This document shows, piece by piece, positions 1 to 7,037 of a stretch of 64,000 bases of DNA. The position numbers and the translations under genes are program-made. Location: positions 1 to 64,000 of the forward strand of contig NZ_JBBDHC010000005.1 of the NCBI RefSeq assembly GCF_037203605.1, in the 5' to 3' direction. Under the pieces are notes generated by a model, which saw nothing but the letters and a program-made list of their open reading frames with translations, had not been told where the DNA came from and did no database searches. The number at the start of each line of letters is the position of its first letter. The first letter of the stretch is position 1. Source of the DNA: Denitratimonas tolerans (lineage in GTDB: Bacteria > Pseudomonadota > Gammaproteobacteria > Xanthomonadales > Xanthomonadaceae).

Positions 1-1260
1 GGCGGCAACGGCACGATCACGCCGGCGTCGCAGACGGTGGCCTTTGATGGCACGGCGAGCTTCACGGTCACGCCGGCCAGCGGCTACCACGTCGTGAGCG
101 TGAGCGGCGACACCTGCACCGTCACCGGTTCGGGCAGCAGCTACAGCGCGGCCAATATCCAGGCCAACTGTGCGGTCACCGCGACCTTTGCGATCAACCA
201 GTACACCGTGACCTTCGTGGACTGGGATGCGACGGTGCTCAAGACCGAGCAGGTGAACCACGGCGATGCGGCCACCGCGCCGGCCGACCCGAGCCGCACG
301 GGCTACACCTTCGCGGGCTGGGACGTGGCGTTCAGCAACGTCACGGCGGACCTGACGGTGACGGCGCAGTACACGATCAACCAGTACACCCTGAGCTTCG
401 ACAGCCAGGGCGGCAGTGGCGTGGCCCCGATCACGGCGGATTTCGGTGACTCGGTGACCCTGCCTGCCGCACCGACCTACGCAGGCTACACCTTCGTCAA
501 CTGGAACACCGCGGCGGACGGTTCGGGCGCGCCGTACTTGGCCGGAGCCAGCTTCACGATGCCGGCGACAAACACGACGCTGTATGCGATCTGGACGGTG
601 ACTCAATACACCCTCACCTACACTGCCGGCCCCAACGGCAGCGTCGATGGCCAGGCATCGGTGACGCACAGCGTGGTGGTGGGTGGAGACGGGCCGCAGG
701 TCGAGGCGCTTCCCGACATGGGCTGGTCCTTCGATATCTGGAGCGACGGGGTGACCGCCAATCCGAGGCAGGACACCAACGTCCAGTCCGATCTCAGCGT
801 GACGGCCAGGTTCACCCAGCGCTGCGACATCTACTGCGATGGCTTCGAGGCGGGTGCATCGCCGCGTCCGGATGCGCTGGCCGCACCTGGGCAGGGCGGC
901 GCGGCGGGTGCGGTGGTCGGCTGGTCCATCGCCGCTTCGCCCGTGGGCGGCATTGATCGGGCCCTGGAACTGCTGGATGCGCGCGGTCAACGCGTGGCGT
1001 GGATCGAGGCATCGGGTACGGAAGGCGGGCAGCGCCTGCGCCTTGGCTGGATCGATGCGCAGGGTGCCGAGCAGCGCGGTGCCTGGGTGCCGTGGAGCGC
1101 GGATGATCTCCTGCTGTACGCGTGGGACCTGTCGATGGACGATCTGATGCTGCGCTTTGGCACCATTGGCCGTTTCCCGGATGATCTGGCTCTCCGGCTG
1201 CCGCCCGGCAGCCCGATCCCGGAGGCGGCTCGCGCGCTGCGGGCGTTGCCGTCCTACTGA
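1..1260 (+). CDS. InlB B-repeat-containing secreted protein, C-terminal part
   Basis: The frame is open from the first base, so the N-terminus and any signal peptide lie upstream; 419 residues are visible. Repeats of the InlB B-repeat (Listeria-Bacteroides repeat) type follow one another: a YTVTF strand followed by GYTFAGW, a YTLSF strand followed by GYTFVNW, and a more divergent YTLTY/GWSFDIW unit. The repeats end near base 820 and are followed by the short Cys-containing motif CDIYCDGFE and about 135 residues of a C-terminal region that I do not recognise. In known proteins such repeats build stiff extracellular stalks, so a surface or secreted role is inferred. A good intrinsic terminator follows directly. 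Confidence 0.8.
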   Translation, partial: GGNGTITPASQTVAFDGTASFTVTPASGYHVVSVSGDTCTVTGSGSSYSAANIQANCAVTATFAINQYTVTFVDWDATVLKTEQVNHGDAATAPADPSRTGYTFAGWDVAFSNVTADLTVTAQYTINQYTLSFDSQGGSGVAPITADFGDSVTLPAAPTYAGYTFVNWNTAADGSGAPYLAGASFTMPATNTTLYAIWTVTQYTLTYTAGPNGSVDGQASVTHSVVVGGDGPQVEALPDMGWSFDIWSDGVTANPRQDTNVQSDLSVTARFTQRCDIYCDGFEAGASPRPDALAAPGQGGAAGAVVGWSIAASPVGGIDRALELLDARGQRVAWIEASGTEGGQRLRLGWIDAQGAEQRGAWVPWSADDLLLYAWDLSMDDLMLRFGTIGRFPDDLALRLPPGSPIPEAARALRALPSY

Positions 1261-1280
1261 TCCGGAACCAGGCGTGATGG

Positions 1281-1316
1281 AGCGGGGCGAAGCAGGTCTT
1301 CGCCCCGCTTTTTTGG
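1281..1316 (+). terminator. Rho-independent terminator after the InlB-repeat gene
   Basis: A perfect 12-bp stem (AGCGGGGCGAAG at 1281-1292 with its complement at 1298-1309) closes a 5-nt loop and runs into six T residues. It lies 20 bases after the stop codon. Confidence 0.9.
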
Positions 1317-1429
1317 TTTTTCACCCGGGTCCGCGGCCCGCAGGCCACGCGGGCACTTCCGGCACTTTGCCGGCGCGGCCGGTGCTTCTACCATCGCGGT
1401 CTTGCGCAACCACACGGGAGCTTGGCGGG

Positions 1430-3487
1430 ATGATCAGGATTTTGGCAGGCGCGGCGCTGTCGTTCGCCGTCGCGGGCGCGATGGCGGCCCCGCATGGATT
1501 GACGGCGGAGGAACTGGTGGCGCTCGACCGCGTTTCAGCGCCAGTGCTGTCGCCGGACGGCGAACAGGTGGTCTTTTCGCTGCGTCAGGCCGATGTGGCG
1601 GCCAACAAGGCCACGAGTTCGCTCTGGGCCATTGCGCTTGACGGCAAGACTCCCGCACGCCGCCTGCTCGCGCCCGGTACGGCCGCGACGGCGGCACAGT
1701 TTTCGCCGGATGGCCAGCAGCTTTATTTCCTGTCTCCGCGCTCGGGCTCCATGCAGGTGTGGCGGCTGCCGATGGCAGGCGGCGAAGCGCAGCCGGTGAC
1801 GGCCTATCCGCTCGACGTGGGCAGCTATCGCCTGTCGCCCGACGGCACGGCGCTGGCCTTCAGCCTGGAGGTGTTCAACGACTGCGTCGATCTTGCCTGC
1901 AGCAAGGCGCGCCTCGACGAGCGTGCGGCAGCCAAGACCACAGGGGTTCTCTACGAGCGGCTCTTCGTGCGGCACTGGGATACCTGGGCCGACGGACGCC
2001 GCAGCCAGCTCTTTGCCGCGGCGATCGGTGCCGACGGCCGCGCGGCGGAAGCCCCGGTCAAGGTCAGCCGCGACATCGACGGCGACGTGCCGTCAAAACC
2101 CTTCGGCGGGTCGGAGGAGTACGCCTGGTCGCCGGACGGGAAGAGTCTGGTGTTTTCGGCCCGCATCGCCGGAAGTTCGGAGGCGTGGTCGACCAATTTC
2201 GACCTGTATCGCGTGCCGGCCGATGGTTCTGCGGTACCCGTCAACCTCACGCCGGACAACCCGGCCTGGGACACCGCGCCGGCGTTCGCTGCCGATGGCA
2301 AGGTGCTGTACTACCTTGCGATGAAGCGCCCCGGCTTCGAGGCCGATCGCTTCGCCCTGATGGAGAAAAACCTCGCCACCGGCAGCACCCGCGAGATTGC
2401 GCCGGGCTGGGATCATTCGGCGGGCGGCATCACGCTCTCGGCGGACGGCAAGCACATCTACACCGCCACCGACGACGTCGGCAATCACCCCATCCACGCC
2501 ATCGAAATTGCGACCGGCAAGAGCCGGCGCATTACCGGCCCGGGCTCGGTCGAAGGCTTCGATCTCTCCCGCGATGCACTGGTCTATACCCAGTCTTCCC
2601 TGGGTTCTCCGGCGCAGCTCCACGCCGCGCGTGCGGACGGAAGCCAGGCGCGCACGCTGGCGACGTTCAACCGCGAGGCGTTGGCCGACGTGCGCCTCGG
2701 TGCCTACGAGCAGTTCAGCTTCCCCGGCTGGAACGATGAAGTCGTGCACGGCTACGTGGTCAAACCCTGGAATCATGAGGCGGGCGGGAAGTATCCGGTG
2801 GCCTTCATCATCCACGGCGGGCCGCAGGGTTCGATGGGCAACAACTTCCACTACCGCTGGAATCCGCAGACCTATGCGGGACTCGGGTTCGCCGTGGTGG
2901 TGATCGATTTTCACGGCTCGACCGGCTATGGCCAGGCCTTCACCGACTCGATCTCGGGCGACTGGGGCGGCAAGCCGCTGGAAGACCTCAGGAAGGGCTG
3001 GGCCGCGGCGCTGGAAAAGTACGACTTCCTCGATGCCGACCGCGCCTGCGCGCTGGGTGCCAGCTATGGCGGCTACATGGTCAACTGGATCGCCGGGAAC
3101 TGGAACGAGCCCTGGAAGTGCCTGGTCAACCACGACGGCGTGTTCGACACCCGCTCGATGGGCTATGTCACCGAAGAACTGTGGTTCACCGAATGGGAGA
3201 ACGGTGGGCCGGTGTACGAAGTGCCGGCCAATTACGAGAAGTTCAATCCGGCGAACCACGTTGCCAAGTGGCGGGTGCCGATGCTGGTAGTGCAGGGTGA
3301 TCGCGATTTCCGGGTGCCGACGGACCAGGGCTTGTCCACCTTCACCGCCTTGCAGCGCCGTGGCATTGCCTCGCAGCTGTTGTTCTATCCGGATGAGAAT
3401 CACTGGGTGCTCAAGCCGCAGAACAGCATCCAGTGGCACAACGCGGTGGCTGACTGGCTCAAGCGCTGGACGGCTGCCGGTGACTGA
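1430..3487 (+). CDS. S9 family prolyl oligopeptidase / dipeptidyl aminopeptidase
   Basis: 685 residues. A signal peptide (MIRILAGAALSFAVAGAMAA) predicts export to the periplasm. The first ~420 residues contain repeated SPDG-type blades of the S9 beta-propeller. The C-terminal alpha/beta-hydrolase domain carries an HGGPQG oxyanion region and the catalytic triad: Ser545 in GASYGGYM, Asp626 in GDRDFRVP and His658 in DENHW. The family removes dipeptides or cleaves short peptides after specific residues; the substrate cannot be read from the sequence. The frame is open further upstream, but ATG 1430 begins the signal peptide and has GGGAG about 10 bases before it. It stands alone, convergent with the LuxR-type gene. 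Confidence 0.9.
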   Translation: MIRILAGAALSFAVAGAMAAPHGLTAEELVALDRVSAPVLSPDGEQVVFSLRQADVAANKATSSLWAIALDGKTPARRLLAPGTAATAAQFSPDGQQLYFLSPRSGSMQVWRLPMAGGEAQPVTAYPLDVGSYRLSPDGTALAFSLEVFNDCVDLACSKARLDERAAAKTTGVLYERLFVRHWDTWADGRRSQLFAAAIGADGRAAEAPVKVSRDIDGDVPSKPFGGSEEYAWSPDGKSLVFSARIAGSSEAWSTNFDLYRVPADGSAVPVNLTPDNPAWDTAPAFAADGKVLYYLAMKRPGFEADRFALMEKNLATGSTREIAPGWDHSAGGITLSADGKHIYTATDDVGNHPIHAIEIATGKSRRITGPGSVEGFDLSRDALVYTQSSLGSPAQLHAARADGSQARTLATFNREALADVRLGAYEQFSFPGWNDEVVHGYVVKPWNHEAGGKYPVAFIIHGGPQGSMGNNFHYRWNPQTYAGLGFAVVVIDFHGSTGYGQAFTDSISGDWGGKPLEDLRKGWAAALEKYDFLDADRACALGASYGGYMVNWIAGNWNEPWKCLVNHDGVFDTRSMGYVTEELWFTEWENGGPVYEVPANYEKFNPANHVAKWRVPMLVVQGDRDFRVPTDQGLSTFTALQRRGIASQLLFYPDENHWVLKPQNSIQWHNAVADWLKRWTAAGD

Positions 3488-3530
3488 TGCCGCCGCGCGC
3501 CGGGGCAGATGCGCGTGGCCCCGGCGCGAG

Positions 3531-4739
3531 TCACCGGGTCTCGGTGCGCGCCAGTGCGGTCAGGTTGGGCGTCAGACGGATCAGGAGCTTCTGCAGCTCG
3601 GCGTGGCTGCGCGTGCCGGTCTTGGCCAGCAGGCGCTTGATGTGCGTGCGCACCGTGTCGGGTCGGATCAGGAAGGCCTGGGAAATCCCCTCGGTGCTCA
3701 GGCCGCCGACCAGCGCGTTGGCGATGCGTGACTCGGTGGCGGTGAATCCGAACAGGCCGCGCAGTTCGTCGGGATCGTGGCACGGCGCGGCCTGCAGATT
3801 GTCGATCAGGATGAGGAGCGTGGTTGCGGGCGAGGATGTGGGATCGAGGCCCACGAGCAGGCCGTAGTAGCGCGCGATGCGGCTCCCGTCGGTCCGCAGC
3901 GCGAGGCAGCGCGAACGGTGGCGGCTGCCTGCCCGGACCTTGCCGGCAATGTCCCTGAGCGCGCCATTGAGCCCGGAAGCGTGGTCGTATTTGCGCCCCG
4001 GCGCCAGGCGGCGCTCGGAATCCAGCACGAGCCGCCGGCCATCGCGCAGGATCTGATCGGCTGCCGCGTTGTGCGTCACCACCGCGCCCGCGGCGTTGAG
4101 CAGGAAGATCGGCCGGTTCCATGCGTTGGCGGCGGCCCGGTGCGTGGCCAGCTCGCGTTCGAGCTGGCGAATCCTGCGGCGCTCGCGCAGGCGGTGCGCG
4201 ACATGCGTGTGGAACAGCCTCAGCGCATCGCGCTCGCAGGCAGAGAACGGTTCCTTGTCCGCACCACGGAAGAGCCGCAGGCTGATCAGGTGCTGCGGGC
4301 CGGTCCGCGCATAGTGCGAGAGGCCATAGACCAGGTCGCCGTGCGGTGCCAGGAAGCGCGTGTGGAACGGGTGATGACGCAATTCGTCCGGTGCCATCAC
4401 CTCGCGTGACACGATGCCGCGGTCGTTTCGCAGCGCATCGTTGCGAAGCGCCTCGGGGGAGAAGGGGTCGATGGAACGGAATCGGGCGAAATAGTCGTTG
4501 AGGAACTGCGAATCGGTGCTCGCGCTGGCGCGCAGGCGGGCAACGCCGCCGGCTTCCTCCCATTCGTAGGCGAACGCCTGGCAGCAGGGGATCAGCCTGA
4601 CGACGGCGTCAAGGGTCAGCTGCAGGAGCCGCTGTTCGTCCGCCGTGGCGTCCAGAGCGGTCAGGAGCTGCAGGAGTACGGCTTCCGGCGTGGGGGGCAG
4701 TGCCGACAGCTCGGGGGGCGGGGTGGCATGGGTATTCAT
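3531..4739 (-). CDS. LuxR-family transcriptional regulator
   Basis: 402 residues from the ATG at 4739. The C-terminal ~65 residues form a LuxR/FixJ-type helix-turn-helix (ESRIANALVGGLSTEGISQAF, then TVRTHIKRLLAKTGTRSHAEL). The N-terminal half looks like a GAF-type sensor region (about residues 20-190), followed by a PAS-like stretch with NRPIFLLNAAGAVV. There is no receiver domain, so it is an orphan regulator and its signal is unknown. The frame continues upstream of 4739 with further possible starts; I chose 4739 because the family-like sequence starts there and an AGGATCCGGGA stretch precedes it. A 14-bp palindrome about 210 bases upstream could be an operator. Confidence 0.8.
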   Translation of the reverse strand: MNTHATPPPELSALPPTPEAVLLQLLTALDATADEQRLLQLTLDAVVRLIPCCQAFAYEWEEAGGVARLRASASTDSQFLNDYFARFRSIDPFSPEALRNDALRNDRGIVSREVMAPDELRHHPFHTRFLAPHGDLVYGLSHYARTGPQHLISLRLFRGADKEPFSACERDALRLFHTHVAHRLRERRRIRQLERELATHRAAANAWNRPIFLLNAAGAVVTHNAAADQILRDGRRLVLDSERRLAPGRKYDHASGLNGALRDIAGKVRAGSRHRSRCLALRTDGSRIARYYGLLVGLDPTSSPATTLLILIDNLQAAPCHDPDELRGLFGFTATESRIANALVGGLSTEGISQAFLIRPDTVRTHIKRLLAKTGTRSHAELQKLLIRLTPNLTALARTETR

Positions 4740-4945
4740 GGTCCCGGATCCTGCAGCGATGTTGCGACAGGTATTGTCGCGCATGGCTTGCTGGTGCTCA
4801 TGTTGTCCCCCTGTATTCATCCGAAGCCCGCGGGCAGAGGGCGGCTCGGTGTGTCCGTGCGCCATGTATTTCCCGTTTTCCGCCCCGGTGTGAAGTGTCT
4901 TTGCAGGCCTCCCTACCTTGTATCGGGTAAACACGGATGCGGGTA

Positions 4946-4959
4946 TAGGAAAATTCCTA
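4946..4959. promoter_or_regulatory. Palindrome TAGGAA-AA-TTCCTA, candidate operator
   Basis: Perfect 6-2-6 inverted repeat, extended outwards by GGGTA on the left and CCC on the right. It lies between the divergent LuxR-type gene and rpmI. Two-fold symmetry of this size suits a LuxR/NarL-type dimer, but the bound protein is not shown by the sequence. Confidence 0.4.
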
Positions 4960-5033
4960 CCCAGTCCGGGTACCCAGGCGCGAAGCCGCCGGATCGGCAG
5001 GCGTGCAGGCGCGATGTGCATCGGCGCAAGTTT

Positions 5034-5042
5034 TGCTATACT
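5034..5042 (+). promoter_or_regulatory. Extended -10 promoter element for rpmI-rplT
   Basis: TGC followed by TATACT (5037-5042) is an extended -10, with a GC-rich GCGCGG stretch just after it as in stable-RNA and ribosomal promoters. No convincing -35 is seen at 16-18 bp. Confidence 0.45.
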
Positions 5043-5199
5043 GCGCGGCCCGTTCCGCTGCATGGACCGGGGGTTGGACCGCGCGGCAATCGCCGGGCAC
5101 AAGAAGCGGATGCGAGCAAGAAGGAAAGCGCGGCCAGCGCCGCCGCTTGCATCGGTGACATAACAGCGGCCTCGTGCCGCACCTCAAGGACACATCGTC

Positions 5200-5397
5200 A
5201 TGCCCAAGATGAAGACCAATCGGGCGGCGGCAAAGCGCTTCCGGAAGACCGCTTCCGGCAAGTTCAAGTGCGGCCACGCCTTCAAGAGCCACATCCTCAC
5301 GAAGAAGTCCACCAAGCGCAAGCGCGGCCTTCGTGCGCCCAATCACGTTCGTGCCGAGGACGCAGGTCGCGTCCAGCGCATGCTTCCTTACCTCTGA
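5200..5397 (+). CDS. rpmI: 50S ribosomal protein L35
   Basis: 65 residues, the normal length for bL35, very rich in Lys/Arg, beginning MPKMKTNRAAAKRF and containing the family sequence KKSTKRKRGLR. It is a small protein of the large ribosomal subunit. It is followed after 13 bases by rplT, the usual pairing. The usual upstream partner infC is missing here, so expression starts from the promoter region at about 5040 or from something not recognised. Confidence 0.97.
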   Translation: MPKMKTNRAAAKRFRKTASGKFKCGHAFKSHILTKKSTKRKRGLRAPNHVRAEDAGRVQRMLPYL

Positions 5398-5410
5398 GGA
5401 GCACTGAGTC

Positions 5411-5770
5411 ATGGCACGAGTCAAGCGTGGAGTCATCGCGCGCCGCCGGCACAACAAGGTGCTGTCGCGCGCCAAGGGCTATTACAACGCCCGTCGCAAG
5501 GTCTATCGCGTCGCCAACCAGGCCGTCATCAAGGCCGGTCAGTACGCCTACATCGGCCGCAAGCAGCGCAAGCGCCAGTTCCGCGCGCTGTGGATCGTCC
5601 GCATCAACGCTGCGGCGCGCCAGTTCGGCCTGTCCTACAGCCGCCTGATGAATGGCCTCAAGAAGGCCGACATCACGCTGGATCGCAAGGTGCTGGCCGA
5701 TATCGCGGTGCACGACATCGCCGCCTTCGGCGCGATTGCCGAAAAGGCCAAGGGCGCACTCGCGGCGTAA
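5411..5770 (+). CDS. rplT: 50S ribosomal protein L20
   Basis: 119 residues, standard length for bL20, with MARVKRGVIARRRHNKVL at the N-terminus and the conserved FRALWIVRINAAARQFGLSYS segment split across residues ~55-80. It binds 23S rRNA early in large-subunit assembly and in several bacteria represses its own operon by binding the mRNA leader; a leader of ~150 nt exists before rpmI but I could not identify an L20 site in it. The ribosome binding site GAGGAG overlaps the rpmI stop codon region. Confidence 0.97.
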   Translation: MARVKRGVIARRRHNKVLSRAKGYYNARRKVYRVANQAVIKAGQYAYIGRKQRKRQFRALWIVRINAAARQFGLSYSRLMNGLKKADITLDRKVLADIAVHDIAAFGAIAEKAKGALAA

Positions 5771-5829
5771 GATGCCGCACGGTGGCCGTGGCCACCGCAG
5801 CTGCCCGCGGCGGCCTGGCCGCCCACGCA

Positions 5830-5855
5830 TGGGGAAGGGCGCAAGCTCTTCCCCA
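5830..5855 (+). promoter_or_regulatory. GCAA-tetraloop hairpin between rplT and pheS
   Basis: An 11-bp stem (TGGGGAAGGGC at 5830-5840 with GCTCTTCCCCA at 5845-5855, one G-U pair) closes a GCAA tetraloop. No T-run follows, so it is not a standard terminator. It may act as an attenuator or an mRNA processing/stability element; no Phe-rich leader peptide accompanies it. Confidence 0.4.
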
Positions 5856-5913
5856 TGTGCGTTTATGGACTCCGGAAGATCCGGCCTGGGCCGGACAACC
5901 TGCAGGGATCGGA

Positions 5914-6912
5914 ATGGACGATCTGGATACGCTGGTGGACGAGGGCCTCGCCGCGATCGCGGACGCGGGCTCGCTCGATGCGCTCGACGCGGTGCGCGTG
6001 CGCCTGCTGGGAAAATCCGGCAGCGTGACGGCGCTGCTCAAGAACCTCGGCAAGCTGCCGCCCGACGAGCGCCGCGCGCAGGGTGAGCGCATCAACAGCG
6101 TTCGCGATCGCCTGGGCGAGGCGCTGGGCGCGCGCAAGGCGGCGCTGGAGAAGGTGGCGCTGGACGCGCGCCTCGCCGGCGAGCGCATCGACATCACCCT
6201 GCCGGGCCGCGGCGGCGAGCGCGGCGCGGCGCATCCGGTGTCGCGCGCGCTGGCGCGCATCGTCGCGATCTTCGAGCGCCTGGGTTACCAGGTGGCCGAT
6301 GGCCCGGAGATCGAGGACGACTGGCACAACTTCGAGGCGCTGAACTTCCCGCCGCACCACCCGGCGCGCACGATGCACGACACCTTCTGGTTTCCGGACG
6401 GCCGCCTCCTGCGCACCCATACCTCGCCGGTGCAGATCCGCACCATGGCCGGACGCCAGCCGCCGATCCGCATCATCGCGCCGGGCAAGGTCTACCGCAG
6501 CGATTCCGACCAGACCCACACCCCGATGTTCCATCAGGTGGAAGGCCTGCTGGTGGATGAAACTTCCAGCTTCGCCGACCTCAAGGGCACCCTCAAGCAG
6601 TTCGTGGACGCCTTCTTCGAGCGCGACTTCGAAATGCGCTTCCGCCCCAGCTACTTTCCTTTCACCGAGCCTTCCGCCGAAGTGGACATCGCCTGGGATC
6701 GCGGCGACGGCAGCGCGCCGGGCTGGCTGGAAGTGCTCGGCTGCGGCATGGTGCATCCCAACGTGCTGAAGAACTGCGGCATCGACCCGGAGCGCTACAG
6801 CGGCTTCGCCTTCGGCCTGGGCGTGGAGCGCTTCGCGATGTTGCGCTACGGCGTCGCCGACTTGCGCAGCTTCTTCGACAACGATCTTCGCTTTCTCAGG
6901 CAGTTCGCTTGA
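5914..6912 (+). CDS. pheS: Phenylalanyl-tRNA synthetase alpha subunit
   Basis: 332 residues, the usual bacterial alpha-subunit length. It charges tRNA-Phe as an alpha2-beta2 tetramer with PheT in the cytoplasm. Visible class II features: a helical N-terminal arm (residues 1-90), motif 2 region with TSPVQIRTM and GKVYRSDSDQTHTPMFHQVEG, and motif 3 GLGVERFAMLRYG near the C-terminus. The frame is open far upstream; ATG 5914 is chosen because AGGGA lies 7 bases before it and the family N-terminus starts there. pheT follows after 125 bases that are filled by an inverted repeat. Confidence 0.97.
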   Translation: MDDLDTLVDEGLAAIADAGSLDALDAVRVRLLGKSGSVTALLKNLGKLPPDERRAQGERINSVRDRLGEALGARKAALEKVALDARLAGERIDITLPGRGGERGAAHPVSRALARIVAIFERLGYQVADGPEIEDDWHNFEALNFPPHHPARTMHDTFWFPDGRLLRTHTSPVQIRTMAGRQPPIRIIAPGKVYRSDSDQTHTPMFHQVEGLLVDETSSFADLKGTLKQFVDAFFERDFEMRFRPSYFPFTEPSAEVDIAWDRGDGSAPGWLEVLGCGMVHPNVLKNCGIDPERYSGFAFGLGVERFAMLRYGVADLRSFFDNDLRFLRQFA

Positions 6913-6919
6913 GAAAACG

Positions 6920-7032
6920 AGGGATTCGGGATTGGGGATTGGGGATTCGCAACGGCAACAGCGTTGCGTCTCCCACCCACATCACCGCATCCCGCTTTTG
7001 ACCAATCCCCAATCCCCAATCTCGAATCCCGG
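6920..7032. repeat. Inverted repeat (REP-like) between pheS and pheT
   Basis: The left arm (6920-6949) repeats GGGATT/GGGGATT units; the right arm (about 7000-7032) is their complement (CCAATCCCCAATCCCCAAT, then CGAATCCC). The arms could form a ~25-bp stem around a ~50-nt loop. Palindromes made of GATTGGGGATT units are common between genes in Xanthomonadales; this copy sits inside an operon, where it could affect mRNA stability between the two synthetase subunits. Confidence 0.75.
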
Positions 7033-7037
7033 CTCTC

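Larger units (their letters stand above)
4740..5199. other. Intergenic region between luxR-type gene and rpmI; no infC
   Basis: No supported gene. It holds a palindrome at 4946-4959 and a candidate promoter at 5034-5042, followed by a ~150-nt untranslated leader of rpmI. In most gammaproteobacteria this place is filled by infC (often with thrS before it); no IF3-like reading frame is present here on either strand. Confidence 0.7.
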
